From assembly GCF_015668195.1 (NCBI RefSeq), contig NZ_JADPFC010000002.1:496001-560000 (forward strand): DNA of 64,000 bases, read 5' to 3'. Below, one piece after another: positions 18,742-28,215 of the stretch. The translations under genes and the position numbers were made by a program. Positions within the stretch are counted from its first letter, which is position 1; the number at the start of each line of letters is the position of its first letter. The notes under the pieces were generated by a model, which did no database searches, was not told where the DNA came from, and was given only the letters and a program-made list of their open reading frames with translations. Origin of the DNA: Romboutsia_C sp015668195 (GTDB lineage Bacteria > Bacillota > Clostridia > Peptostreptococcales > Peptostreptococcaceae).

Positions 18742-19077
18742 TTAATTAATCACTTTCATATCCCCTGTATAAATATCTATTTCATGAATTCCTATACTTT
18801 TTTTATGGCTATGTTCTTCATCATTCATAGTTATAAAAAGTTCAACCTCGTACTTGTCTCCAACCTTTTTTATATCATCTTTATTTACAGTTACAAGATC
18901 TCCATATTCTGCTTTTATTATATTTACAGCAGTTTCCTTTGATATTGGATTAATCTTTTTATTATAAGTTTTATCTGTAAAATAAACCTCATCTCTTTCA
19001 TTTTTTTTACTTACTGTAATTATAGAGATTATTATAATTATTATTAATATTGTGCATATGATTATTTTCTTTTTCAT
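18742..19077 (-). CDS. Small membrane-anchored PepSY-like protein
   Basis: 111 residues. One N-terminal hydrophobic segment (about residues 4-23) without a lipobox cysteine suggests a membrane anchor with the rest outside. The C-terminal part, ISKETAVNIIKAEYG then DKYEVELFI and IDIYTGDMKVI, has the repeat and closing strand of a PepSY domain. PepSY domains are common in extracytoplasmic proteins and often act as peptidase inhibitors or folding aids. The specific role here is unknown. AGGGA stands before the ATG. The gene appears to be monocistronic. Confidence 0.65.
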   Translation of the reverse strand: MKKKIIICTILIIIIIISIITVSKKNERDEVYFTDKTYNKKINPISKETAVNIIKAEYGDLVTVNKDDIKKVGDKYEVELFITMNDEEHSHKKSIGIHEIDIYTGDMKVIN

Positions 19078-19242
19078 TAAATCCCTACTTTCTCAAATTT
19101 ATATTTTATTTACATATAACTTTTATTTTAATATACCTATTTAATTTGTAAAGCTTAATATAAAAATCTATTCATATAATACTAAATTCTTATTTTCATG
19201 ATTTATAAATAGCTTTATGCTTAATATAATCTCCTTGTATTT

Positions 19243-19437
19243 AAAAATTTCGCTACACTTAAGCCACTGCGTGGGCGCTACACTTCATGTCGCCAACGAC
19301 TTCGTCCGTTGCTTGAACGACGTGTCGGCGAAGCACTTCAAAATGTCTTTTTTACAATCTGCAAACTTATTGGTATTACTTAACTTCAATAGTTATCCAT
19401 AGTCTTTAAAGTATCATAATTTCCTTAAGCGTAAAAA
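19243..19437 (-). repeat. Dispersed repeat, copy A
   Basis: On the minus strand this stretch begins in the T-tract of the nifJ terminator with TTACGCTTAAGGAAATTATG and ends with GTGTAGCGAAATTTTT. It is homologous over most of its length to copy B (56380-56549). It shares a perfect 20-mer (19295-19314) and the TTATGATACTT and GATAACTATT blocks. The second half is markedly richer in GC than its surroundings and contains degenerate internal repeats. No protein-coding signal is convincing; an open frame on the plus strand is incidental. Confidence 0.8.
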
Positions 19438-19464
19438 AGGATGTACTCTAAGAGTACATCCTTT
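19436..19464 (-). terminator. Terminator of nifJ
   Basis: AAAGGATGTACTCT pairs with AGAGTACATCCTTT, followed on the minus strand by TTTTTT, where repeat copy A begins. Confidence 0.85.
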
Positions 19465-19481
19465 ATATTAAACTATATTTA

Positions 19482-22400
19482 TTAGCATTGTTCAGCTAAT
19501 CTCTTATAGTTGTTGTATCTTTCATTAGCATTTTCTTCAGCCATAGTGAATAATTCATCAGCTACGTCTGGGAATTGCTTAGCTATTGCAGCGTATCTTA
19601 CTTGACCCATTAAGAACTCTCTGAAGCTTTCAGTTGGCTCTTTAGAATCTAATGTGAATGGATTCTTACCTTGAGCTTTTAATGTTGGGTTGAATCTGTA
19701 TAAGTGCCAGTAACCAGCTTTAACAGCTTTTTCTATGTTAGCTTGAGCTCTACCCATACCTTCTTTTATACCATGAGATATACATGGAGAGTAAGCTATT
19801 ATTAATGATGGTCCATCATAAGCTTCTGCTTCTATTACAGCCTTCATTAATTGGTTCTTATCTGCACCCATACCAACTTGTGCAACATATACATTTCCGT
19901 AACTCATTGCCATCATACCTAAGTCTTTCTTCTTAGATCTCTTACCAGCTGCAGCGAACTTAGCCATTGCAGATATTGGAGTAGATTTAGAAGCTTGACC
20001 TCCTGTATTTGAATATATTTCTGTATCAAATACTAGTACGTTTACATTTTCACCTGAAGCAAGTACGTGGTCAAGTCCACCGTAACCGATGTCATAAGCC
20101 CATCCGTCTCCTCCAAGTATCCATTGAGATCTCTTAACTAGGTAATCTTTTCTTTCTTCTATTTCATTAACTAAAGCTTTTATTTCAGCATTTTCTATAT
20201 TGTGAGCATTAGCTAATACATCTAATACTTTTTGGCTTGCTACTTTTGAAGCTTCTCCATCTTCTTTAGCATCTAACCAAGCAGTAAATGCTTCTCTAGC
20301 TGCATCACATATATCCATTGTTAATAATGTTTCCATATTTTCAGCTATTTTGTTTCTCATTTGTTTAACTGCTAACATCATTCCGTATCCGAATTCAGCA
20401 TTGTCTTCGAATAATGAGTTTGCCCAAGATGGACCTTTACCTTCATGGTTAACAGTGTATGGAGTTGATGGAGCTGATCCTCCCCAGATTGATGAACATC
20501 CAGTAGCATTTGCTATCATCATTCTATCTCCGAATAATTGAGTAACTAACTTGATGTATGGAGTTTCTCCACATCCAGCACAAGCACCTGAGAATTCCAT
20601 TAATGGTTGTCTGAATTGGCTTCCTTTAACAGTATTTGGAGCCATTACATCATCTTTAGGAGCAACCTTTGTAGTATCTACAGCGAATGCCCAGTTTTCT
20701 ATTTCAACTTCTTGAGTATCAAGAGGTTTCATGAATAATGCTTTACCTTTAGCTGGACATATGTCAGCACAGTTTCCACATCCTGTACAGTCAAGTGGAC
20801 TTACTTGCATTCTGTATTGTAATCCTTCAAGTCCTTTACCCATTGCTTTTTTAGTATTGAAGTTTTCTGGAGCATTAGCCATTTCTTCTTCAGTTACTAA
20901 TACTGGTCTTATACATGCATGAGGACATACATAAGCACATTGGTTACATTGTATACAGTTGTTTACATCCCACTCAGGAACATTTACTGCTACTCCACGT
21001 TTTTCGTAAGCTGCAGTACCACATGGGAATGTACCATCTTCTATTCCATCAAATGCACTTATTGGTAAACTATCACCTTCTTGAGCATTCATTGGTCTTA
21101 CTATATTTTTTATGAATTCTGGTTCGTCGCAGTTTGTTGTTTCTGCAGTTTCAACAGCTTCATTCCAAGCAGCTGGAACTTCTATTTTAACTAATGCATT
21201 CATACCAGCTTCAACAGCTTCAAAGTTCATGTTAACAACTTTTTCACCTTTTTTACCGTAAGCTTTCTTTATAGAATCTTTTAGGTATTGGCTAGCTTCT
21301 TCTTGAGGTATTATCTCAGCTAACTTGAAGAATGCTGATTGCATTATCATGTTTATTCTATTTCCAAGACCTATTTCTTGAGCTATCTTAGTAGCATTTA
21401 CAGTGTAGAAGTTTATTTCATTTTCAGCTATGAATCTCTTCATTTTTGCTGGTAAATGAGTTTCTAACTCTTCTGGTGACCATATTGTATTTAATACAAA
21501 TGTTCCACCTTTTTTAAGTCCTTTTAATAAATCATATTGATTAACATATGATTGGTTGTGACAAGCTATGTAGTCAGCTTCATCTATTAAGTAAGTAGAT
21601 CTTATTGGAGCATCTCCAAATCTTAAGTGAGACATTGTTATACCACCAGACTTCTTAGAGTCATAAGCAAAGTAAGCTTGAGCATACTTTTCAGTGTTGT
21701 CTCCTATTATTTTTATAGCTTGTTTGTTAGCCCCAACTGTACCGTCAGATCCTAATCCCCAGAACTTACATCTTATAGTTCCTGGTGTAGCTATTTTGAT
21801 AGGTTCAGATGGCTCTAATGAAGTATTAGTAACGTCATCTACTATACCTACAGTGAAGTTATTCTTAGGATTTTCAGAAGTTAAGTTATCAAATATAGTT
21901 TTTATATCTGATGGAGTAACATCTTTTGATCCTAATCCATATCTTCCACCTATTATCATTGGAGCATTTTCAGCTCCGTAGAATGCACTACGTACATCTA
22001 AGTATAATGGTTCTCCTATAGCACCTGGCTCTTTAGTTCTATCCATTACACATATTCTTTCAGCAGTTGCTGGTATTTTTTCTAATAAATGCTTAGTAGA
22101 GAATGGTCTGAATAAGTGAACCTTAACTAAACCGTATTTTCCACCTTGAGCATTTAAGTAATCTATTGTTTCTTCTATAGCTTCTGTAGCAGATCCCATA
22201 GCTACTAATACATACTTAGCATCTTGTGCTCCATAGTAATCAAATAGTCCATGTTCTCTTCCAGTTAATTCGCTCATTTGTTTCATGTATTTTTCAACTA
22301 TTCCAACTATGTTGTTGTAATATTTATTTGAAGCTTCTCTTGTTTGGAAGTATATATCAGGGTTTTGAGCAGTACCACGAGTAACAGGATGATTTGGAGA

Positions 22401-23024
22401 TAAAGCTCTGTTTCTGAACTCTTCTACTGCCTCTTTGTTTATTAATTTTTCATAATCTTCAGTGTCTAATAACTCAACTTTTTGTATTTCGTGAGATGTT
22501 CTGAATCCATCGAAGAAATGTATGAAAGGTAATCTTCCTTCTATTGCAGCTAAGTGTGCAACTGGTGCTATATCAGCAACTTCTTGAACAGAACCTGATG
22601 CTAACATTACACATCCAGTTTGTCTAGCTGACATAACGTCTTGATGATCCCCAAATATAGATAATGCTTGAGCTGCTAATGCACGAGCACTTACGTGGAA
22701 TACCCCTGGAAGTAATTCCCCAGCAACTTTATACATATTAGGTATCATTAATAATAAACCTTGAGATGCAGTGAAAGTTGTTGTTAATGCACCAGCTTGT
22801 AATGAACCATGGAATGCTCCAGCAGCTCCTGCTTCTGATTGCATTTCTACAACACTTACTTTTTGTCCGAACATATTCTTTCTGCCTTGTGCCGACCATT
22901 CGTCAACTACTTCAGCCATGTTTGAAGACGGAGTTATTGGATATATAGCAGCAACATCAGTGAATGCATAAGCAACATGAGCAGCAGCTGTATTTCCGTC
23001 AACTGTTTTCATAAATTTAGCCAT
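19482..23024 (-). CDS. nifJ: Pyruvate:ferredoxin (flavodoxin) oxidoreductase
   Basis: About 1180 residues as a single-chain PFOR. Domain order is the pyruvate-binding N-terminal domain (AYAFTDVAAIYPITPSS), domain II, the EKR/gamma region (GITMSHLRFG), two 4Fe-4S clusters (CIQCNQCAYVCP and CTGCGNCADICP), and a C-terminal thiamine-diphosphate domain with GDGWAYDIGYGGLDHV and a proximal cluster including CAGCGE. It converts pyruvate and CoA to acetyl-CoA and CO2 with reduced ferredoxin. ATG at 23024 is used, with GAGGAGG 8 bases upstream; a longer frame to 23093 has no support. A possibly regulatory leader lies upstream. The gene is monocistronic and ends at a strong terminator. Confidence 0.97.
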   Translation of the reverse strand: MAKFMKTVDGNTAAAHVAYAFTDVAAIYPITPSSNMAEVVDEWSAQGRKNMFGQKVSVVEMQSEAGAAGAFHGSLQAGALTTTFTASQGLLLMIPNMYKVAGELLPGVFHVSARALAAQALSIFGDHQDVMSARQTGCVMLASGSVQEVADIAPVAHLAAIEGRLPFIHFFDGFRTSHEIQKVELLDTEDYEKLINKEAVEEFRNRALSPNHPVTRGTAQNPDIYFQTREASNKYYNNIVGIVEKYMKQMSELTGREHGLFDYYGAQDAKYVLVAMGSATEAIEETIDYLNAQGGKYGLVKVHLFRPFSTKHLLEKIPATAERICVMDRTKEPGAIGEPLYLDVRSAFYGAENAPMIIGGRYGLGSKDVTPSDIKTIFDNLTSENPKNNFTVGIVDDVTNTSLEPSEPIKIATPGTIRCKFWGLGSDGTVGANKQAIKIIGDNTEKYAQAYFAYDSKKSGGITMSHLRFGDAPIRSTYLIDEADYIACHNQSYVNQYDLLKGLKKGGTFVLNTIWSPEELETHLPAKMKRFIAENEINFYTVNATKIAQEIGLGNRINMIMQSAFFKLAEIIPQEEASQYLKDSIKKAYGKKGEKVVNMNFEAVEAGMNALVKIEVPAAWNEAVETAETTNCDEPEFIKNIVRPMNAQEGDSLPISAFDGIEDGTFPCGTAAYEKRGVAVNVPEWDVNNCIQCNQCAYVCPHACIRPVLVTEEEMANAPENFNTKKAMGKGLEGLQYRMQVSPLDCTGCGNCADICPAKGKALFMKPLDTQEVEIENWAFAVDTTKVAPKDDVMAPNTVKGSQFRQPLMEFSGACAGCGETPYIKLVTQLFGDRMMIANATGCSSIWGGSAPSTPYTVNHEGKGPSWANSLFEDNAEFGYGMMLAVKQMRNKIAENMETLLTMDICDAAREAFTAWLDAKEDGEASKVASQKVLDVLANAHNIENAEIKALVNEIEERKDYLVKRSQWILGGDGWAYDIGYGGLDHVLASGENVNVLVFDTEIYSNTGGQASKSTPISAMAKFAAAGKRSKKKDLGMMAMSYGNVYVAQVGMGADKNQLMKAVIEAEAYDGPSLIIAYSPCISHGIKEGMGRAQANIEKAVKAGYWHLYRFNPTLKAQGKNPFTLDSKEPTESFREFLMGQVRYAAIAKQFPDVADELFTMAEENANERYNNYKRLAEQC

Positions 23025-23141
23025 AATTGTATCCTCCTCGTATATTACTCTTATGTACTTACCTTTTATAAGTATTTTGTATTGTAGAAACAATGTACAA
23101 GGTTATACAACATTGCACATTGCTTCCCCCCAATACTATAT

Positions 23142-23168
23142 TATTACATAATTCTAAATATTACATAA
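23142..23168 (-). repeat. Perfect 10-bp direct repeats upstream of nifJ
   Basis: TATTACATAA occurs at 23142-23151 and again at 23159-23168, a period of 17 bases, within the AT-rich region about 120 bases before the nifJ start codon. The rest of the 23025-23330 gap holds the ribosome binding site and an imperfect CAATGT...ACATTG inverted repeat near 23090-23120. Function unknown; an operator is possible. Confidence 0.45.
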
Positions 23169-23330
23169 TAAACAAAATATTCTTTATGTTTTGTAAAATT
23201 CCTTTATTTTGCTTAAAGGAAAAATCTATATGTTTATTAAAATAATATCCATATGTTTAATTATAAGTTTCTTTTACTCTTTCATTTATACCCACGATTT
23301 TGTAGATTAAACAAGAAATTTGTATTTTTT

Positions 23331-24002
23331 CTAATAATCGCTTTTTATAGAATTTTCCCCAGTAACTATGGCTATTGATGCACTTGCACCTATTCTTGAT
23401 GCTCCAGCTTCTATTACAGCTTTTGCATCTTCAGCAGTTCTAACACCACCTGATGCTTTAACTCCTATATTTTCTCCAACAGTTTCTCTCATAAGTTTTA
23501 TGTCAGCTGGAGTTGATCCACCTGTTCCAAATCCTGTTGAAGTTTTTACATAGTCAGTTCCTGCCTTAACTGCAAGTTCGCAAGCTTTAACTTTTTCTTC
23601 ATCTGTTAAGTAACAAGTTTCTATTATTACTTTAACTAAAGCTTCTTTATTAGCTGCATCTACTACTGCTTTTATATCTTCATATACTAAGTCGTAGTTT
23701 TTATCTTTTAATGCCCCTATATTTATAACCATATCTACTTCGTCTGCACCTTTAGCTATAGCATCTTTTGTTTCAAATGCTTTAACTTCTTTAGTGTTAG
23801 CTCCTAGAGGAAAACCTATTACTGTACAAACTTTTACATCGCTTCCTTCTAATTCTTTTTTAGCAAGCTCTATGTTAGTTGGATTTATACAAACTGAAAA
23901 GAATCCATATTCCTTTGCTTCATTACAAAGCTTTATTACTTCTTCTTTTGTAGTTACAGCTTTTAATACTGTATGGTCTATCATATTTGCTACTTTACTC
24001 AT
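23331..24002 (-). CDS. deoC: Deoxyribose-phosphate aldolase
   Basis: 223 residues, class I aldolase of the DeoC family. The Schiff-base lysine is in DYVKTSTGFGTGG near residue 151, the second lysine is in GVKASGGVRT, and the N-terminal MIDHTVLKA signature is present. It splits 2-deoxyribose-5-phosphate into glyceraldehyde-3-phosphate and acetaldehyde in nucleoside catabolism. AAAGGAG precedes the ATG. Other deo genes (deoA/deoD/deoB) are not next to it, so it is a stand-alone copy. No clear terminator is visible downstream. Confidence 0.95.
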   Translation of the reverse strand: MSKVANMIDHTVLKAVTTKEEVIKLCNEAKEYGFFSVCINPTNIELAKKELEGSDVKVCTVIGFPLGANTKEVKAFETKDAIAKGADEVDMVINIGALKDKNYDLVYEDIKAVVDAANKEALVKVIIETCYLTDEEKVKACELAVKAGTDYVKTSTGFGTGGSTPADIKLMRETVGENIGVKASGGVRTAEDAKAVIEAGASRIGASASIAIVTGENSIKSDY

Positions 24003-24207
24003 TTTAAATTCTCCTTTTTTCTACATTAATATTTATATTATTCCATATTATGTTAGCATATTATGAGCATCATATAAACTTATTTTTTCCTTAGAAAAAT
24101 TTAAAATTCATAACTCTTTAATTTCAATCTGCATTTTGTATCCAGCTTACATATATAATCATATCTATATAGTTTTTGTTTAACAAGTAGGCACTTTATT
24201 TATATAT

Positions 24208-24298
24208 AGTTTCAAAAAATATATACAGTACCTAAAAATATATATGGTATCAAAAAATATACTGTAAGGTTTTTACAATAATCTATTTATGATATAAT
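24208..24298 (+). promoter_or_regulatory. Repeat cluster and promoter-like box upstream of hxlR
   Basis: Three related 18-20 base units built on GTxxC(T/A)AAAAATATA (24208-24265) sit directly before a TATAAT (24293-24298). The units contain a GTACC...GGTAT inverted repeat. HxlR-family regulators often bind such elements and regulate themselves. The rest of the 545-base gap (24003-24547) is AT-rich with a further possible TATAAT near 24495, and I see no gene in it. Confidence 0.4.
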
Positions 24299-24547
24299 AA
24301 ATAAGTCTTCATTTTGAAAATTTTGAAGGATTACTTTTTTTATCTCATATATAGAAATTCTATCTCCCCCATTTAAAATAAATGTAATTTCTTATTTGAT
24401 ATAAAAAGTTTTAAGTTAAATATTTTATAGAAATGCTTTATGGTAAGTCTATATGACTATATTCATATTAATATTTTTTATTACTATAAATTGTAATATA
24501 ATTTATAGAAGTTTTTCTATGCTATTTATATAGAAAGAGGTGTATAT

Positions 24548-24913
24548 ATGATTCATACTCAATGTCACATGAGTCATAGATGTGCAAAATTTGAAACTTG
24601 CCCTATGACTTTATTTCATAAATTAGTTTCCGGTAAATGGAAAATTTTAATACTTTGGTATCTAAGTAGTGGTCCCCTTAGATTTAGTGAGATAAAAAGA
24701 AAGCTTCCTGATGTTACTCAAAAAATGCTTACAAATCAACTTAGAAGTTTAGAAGATGATGGACTAGTTCATAGAGAGGTGTATCCTGTTATACCTCCTA
24801 AAGTCGAGTATAGTTTGACAGATCTTGGAGAAAAATTACTTCCCCTTCTTGAGCAGATGTACGAATATGGAGTGGAATATTCAAAAGCTATGAAAATATC
24901 TGCTACTAAGTAG
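24548..24913 (+). CDS. HxlR-family winged-helix regulator
   Basis: 121 residues. The HxlR core runs from TCPMTLFHKLVSGKWKILIL through RFSEIKRKLPDVTQKMLTNQL to VEYSLTDLGEKL. The conserved cysteine before the first helix is present (C18), and two more cysteines (C6, C12) precede it in the N-terminal extension. Redox or electrophile sensing is known for several family members, and the cysteine-rich N-terminus makes that plausible here. AGAGGTG precedes the ATG. No partner gene lies beside it on the same strand, so its targets are unknown apart from possible autoregulation. Confidence 0.9.
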   Translation: MIHTQCHMSHRCAKFETCPMTLFHKLVSGKWKILILWYLSSGPLRFSEIKRKLPDVTQKMLTNQLRSLEDDGLVHREVYPVIPPKVEYSLTDLGEKLLPLLEQMYEYGVEYSKAMKISATK

Positions 24914-24955
24914 ATTTTTAATAAATACATAAATAATAAACTATATAACTAAAAA

Positions 24956-24979
24956 GGTAATCTCAAAATTGAGATTACC
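24956..24979. terminator. Bidirectional terminator between hxlR and pduL
   Basis: GGTAATCTC pairs with GAGATTACC across a 6-base loop, with A-rich and T-rich flanks on opposite sides. It serves the two convergent genes. Confidence 0.85.
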
Positions 24980-25003
24980 TTTTATTTATAATATAAACTA
25001 AAA

Positions 25004-25573
25004 TTATTCAGCTATTAATTCTACCATATCTCCGTTTCTAACTGCTGCAGCGTTTCCTTCTTCAACGTCTACGTGCATTTCTAAAGCGAAGTTTGCATTA
25101 GCTCTTACTAATACATTTTCAAATACAACAGCTCTTGGTCCGAAAGTTCTAACTTTTACTATTTGCTTGTCTTCTACACCGAAGTTTTTAGCATCTTCTA
25201 AGCTCATATGTATATGTCTAGATGCTACTATAACACCTTCTTGTAATTCAACTTCTCCAGCTGGTCCTACTAATTTAACACCAGGAGTTCCTGCTATATC
25301 TCCAGATTCTTTTATTGGAGCTTTTACACCTAAAGCAAATCCATCTGCTAAAGATATTTCAACTTGAGTGCTAGGTCTAGCTGGTCCTAAAACTCTAACT
25401 CCTTTTATAGTTCCTTTTGGTCCTACTAAATCAACTTTTTCTTCACATGCATATTGTCCTGGTTGAGATAATGGCTTGAAATGAGTTAACTCATGTCCTG
25501 CTCCGAATAATGTTTCTATGTCAGCTTGACTTAAATGAACGTGTCTGTTTGATAAAGCTATTGGTAATTTCAT
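25004..25573 (-). CDS. pduL: PduL-type phosphate acyltransferase
   Basis: About 189 residues of PduL (PTAC) family. Two copies of the beta-barrel domain are visible, with the zinc-site motifs SNRHVHLS and SRHIHMS and a third histidine in EMHVDVEE. The enzyme exchanges CoA and phosphate on short acyl groups. The ATG at 25573 follows AGGAGGG; an upstream in-frame start at 25612 has no ribosome binding site. There is no N-terminal encapsulation peptide and no microcompartment gene nearby. A free cytoplasmic phosphotransacetylase making acetyl-phosphate from PFOR-derived acetyl-CoA is the likely role. No acetate kinase gene is in the window. Confidence 0.92.
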   Translation of the reverse strand: MKLPIALSNRHVHLSQADIETLFGAGHELTHFKPLSQPGQYACEEKVDLVGPKGTIKGVRVLGPARPSTQVEISLADGFALGVKAPIKESGDIAGTPGVKLVGPAGEVELQEGVIVASRHIHMSLEDAKNFGVEDKQIVKVRTFGPRAVVFENVLVRANANFALEMHVDVEEGNAAAVRNGDMVELIAE

Positions 25574-25832
25574 AAAAAACCCTCCTACATAAATTTTGTA
25601 TACAACATCCAATTATACATAAATTTTTTAATTAAATCAAATTCTTTTCTCAAAATTTGATAATTTTCTTAATATTATTTCTACTGAAGTATTAGAAAAT
25701 CCTTTTATTTTCATTCATAATTAGTATTTCAACTTTTAATTATCTTATTATAATTTTTATAATTTTTTTATAATTTTTTGTTTATTTTAGACCTATTAAT
25801 ATTAATTTTAAATATTAGTTTATATAAAATTT

Positions 25833-27092
25833 TTATATTGATAGCTTTCTTAATAAGTCAAAGTATCCAGGGAAAGATATATCTATACATTCTGTATCAT
25901 CTAATACTAACTCTGTATCACATATTAAATTAGCTATTGAAAATGCCATAGCTATTCTATGGTCTTTAAAAGTAGTTATTCTAGCTCCACTTAGCTTAGT
26001 CTTCCCTTTTATAACCATTCCATCTTCTAATTCTTCTATATCTGCACCCATTAACTTTAAGTTGTCTACTACAGATTTTATTCTGTTGCTCTCTTTTACT
26101 TTTAATTCTTTTGCGTCTTTTATTATAGTTGTTCCTTCCGCTTGTGTTGCAAGTACTGCTATAACTGGTATTTCATCTATAAGCCTTGGTATTATAGTTT
26201 TATCTATTGTTGTAGCATTTAAGTCTTTACTGTATTTTACTAATAAATCTCCAACTAGCTCTCCTCCTACTAATCTTTGATTTATTATTTCTATTTTTCC
26301 ATTCATATTTTTAACAACATCTATTATTCCAGTTCTAGTTTGGTTTAATCCGACATTTTTAATTAAAACCTCTGAACCTTTAGTTATTAAAGCTCCTACT
26401 ATTATAAATGCTGCTGAAGATATATCTCCAGGTACATATATATCTTGATTGAATAGCTCTTTAACTGGATTTATAGTTATGTCTAAATTATTTACATTTA
26501 TATCAGCTCCAAAAGATTTAAGCATTATTTCTGTATGATTTCTACTTTTAACCTTTTCTCTTATTATACTTTGTGAATCTGCATATAAGCTTGCAAGTAT
26601 CAAAGCTGATTTAACTTGTGCTGATGCTACTGGCATATTATAATCTATTCCTTTTAAGTTCCCTCCGTATATTTTTATAGGAGTATAGTTTGCATCGTCT
26701 TTTCCCTCTATTTTGCATCCCATCATTCTTAAAGGATCTGTAACTCTTTTCATAGGTCTTTTTCCTATTGATTCATCTCCAATAAGTGTTGCATCAAAGT
26801 TATTTCCTGCTAATATCCCACTTAATAGCCTTATTGTAGTTCCAGAGTTTCCTACATCTAGTAAATCTTTAGGTGGCTTTAAGCCATATAGACCGTTTCC
26901 TTTTACAAAAACTTCATTTCCTTTTATGTCTATGTCTACTCCCATTTTTCTAAAGCAAGATATTGTACTTAAGCAATCTTGTCCCATTAAAAAGTTGCTT
27001 ATTTTATTATGTCCTTTTGATATTGATGAAAACATTATGGCTCTATGAGATATAGACTTATCCCCTATAAGCTCAAAACTTCCTCTAAGCAT
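25833..27092 (-). CDS. aroA: 3-phosphoshikimate 1-carboxyvinyltransferase (EPSP synthase)
   Basis: 419 residues. Signatures are GDKSISHRAIM near residue 10, LDVGNSGTTIRLLSG near 80, the arginine-rich RPMKRVTDPLRMMG, and the C-terminal FKDHRIAMAFSIA. It joins shikimate-3-phosphate and phosphoenolpyruvate in aromatic amino-acid synthesis. It is the last gene of an aroC-aroB-aroA operon; its ATG overlaps the end of aroB by 8 bases, implying translational coupling, with GGGAG upstream. No clear terminator follows. Confidence 0.95.
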   Translation of the reverse strand: MLRGSFELIGDKSISHRAIMFSSISKGHNKISNFLMGQDCLSTISCFRKMGVDIDIKGNEVFVKGNGLYGLKPPKDLLDVGNSGTTIRLLSGILAGNNFDATLIGDESIGKRPMKRVTDPLRMMGCKIEGKDDANYTPIKIYGGNLKGIDYNMPVASAQVKSALILASLYADSQSIIREKVKSRNHTEIMLKSFGADINVNNLDITINPVKELFNQDIYVPGDISSAAFIIVGALITKGSEVLIKNVGLNQTRTGIIDVVKNMNGKIEIINQRLVGGELVGDLLVKYSKDLNATTIDKTIIPRLIDEIPVIAVLATQAEGTTIIKDAKELKVKESNRIKSVVDNLKLMGADIEELEDGMVIKGKTKLSGARITTFKDHRIAMAFSIANLICDTELVLDDTECIDISFPGYFDLLRKLSI

Positions 27093-28215
27093 TTTGATTC
27101 TCCCTTATTATATTTAGTATTTTTTCTTCATCTATATTATCCATTAAACTTACTTTTCCTAGTTCTGTTGGAAGTATTAAGTTTATTTTACCAAAGCTAT
27201 TTTTCTTATCACTCTTCATTATGTATAGTATCTCTTTTGCAATATGATCTTTATCCATATTTTCGTTTAAATCATATTTTAAAGGTAGTTTGTATAAATT
27301 TATAGCTCTTATAAATTTATCATAGTACTCTTTAGATATTAACTTTTCATCTAATGAAAGTTTAAATGCCATAGCCATACCTATACTCACAGCCTTACCA
27401 TGGCTAATTTTTAATAATTTTTCTACTCCATGTCCAAAGGTATGTCCAAAGTTTAGTATTTTTCTAAGTCCACCTTCTTTTTCATCATTAGATACTACTT
27501 CTACCTTTATACCTGCACATTTTTTTACTATATGGTATAAATATTTTTCTTCTTTATTTAATATAGCTTCACTATTTTCTATTAGATAATCTAAAAATTC
27601 ATAATCATATATTGCACTATACTTTATAACCTCTGCCATACCACTTATAAATTCTTCTTCACTTAAACTTTTTAAAGAATTTACATTTATGTAAGTAAGT
27701 TTTGGCTGATAAAAACTTCCCATTATATTTTTAAAATTTCCTAGATTTATACCTGTTTTTCCACCTATAGAAGAGTCAACTTGAGAAAGCAAGCTTGTAG
27801 GTACTTGTATAACATCTATACCTCTCATATAAGTAGATGCTATAAATCCTGCAAGGTCTCCTACTACTCCACCTCCTAAGGCTATTATTAGAGATTTTCT
27901 AGATAAATTTATTCTTATACAGTAGTTCATTATTTCCTCATAAACCTCTAAAGATTTAGATTGTTCACCTGGCGACACTATATATTCATATATGTATTTA
28001 GCTTTTATAGAACTTGTAAATTCTTTCATTATATGTTTATATACATTATCATCACTTATTATAAGTACTTTGTCGTATATATCATTTAAGTCTATATCAT
28101 CTTTTATTAAATCTTTATCTGTATCATTTGAATTTACTAGTTTTACAGATTCATTAAAGGATTTATAATCGTTATCTATTACCACACTACAAATAGCAGT
28201 TTCTATCTTTTCCAT
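27085..28215 (-). CDS. aroB: 3-dehydroquinate synthase
   Basis: 376 residues. The NAD-binding glycine stretch ALGGGVVGDLAGFIASTYMRG and zinc-ligand motifs (GMAEVIKY, LNFGHTFGHGVE, SHGKAVSIGM) are intact. It converts DAHP to 3-dehydroquinate. The first 40 residues are more acidic and variable than usual. It overlaps aroC by 13 bases and aroA by 8 bases, so the three genes are translated as a coupled unit. AGGTGA stands before the ATG. Confidence 0.95.
   Translation of the reverse strand: MEKIETAICSVVIDNDYKSFNESVKLVNSNDTDKDLIKDDIDLNDIYDKVLIISDDNVYKHIMKEFTSSIKAKYIYEYIVSPGEQSKSLEVYEEIMNYCIRINLSRKSLIIALGGGVVGDLAGFIASTYMRGIDVIQVPTSLLSQVDSSIGGKTGINLGNFKNIMGSFYQPKLTYINVNSLKSLSEEEFISGMAEVIKYSAIYDYEFLDYLIENSEAILNKEEKYLYHIVKKCAGIKVEVVSNDEKEGGLRKILNFGHTFGHGVEKLLKISHGKAVSIGMAMAFKLSLDEKLISKEYYDKFIRAINLYKLPLKYDLNENMDKDHIAKEILYIMKSDKKNSFGKINLILPTELGKVSLMDNIDEEKILNIIRENQNA

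Noticed and set aside
19217..19402. An open frame of 61 codons on the plus strand
   Set aside because: It runs through the dispersed repeat, has no ribosome binding site, and the frame is not kept in copy B.
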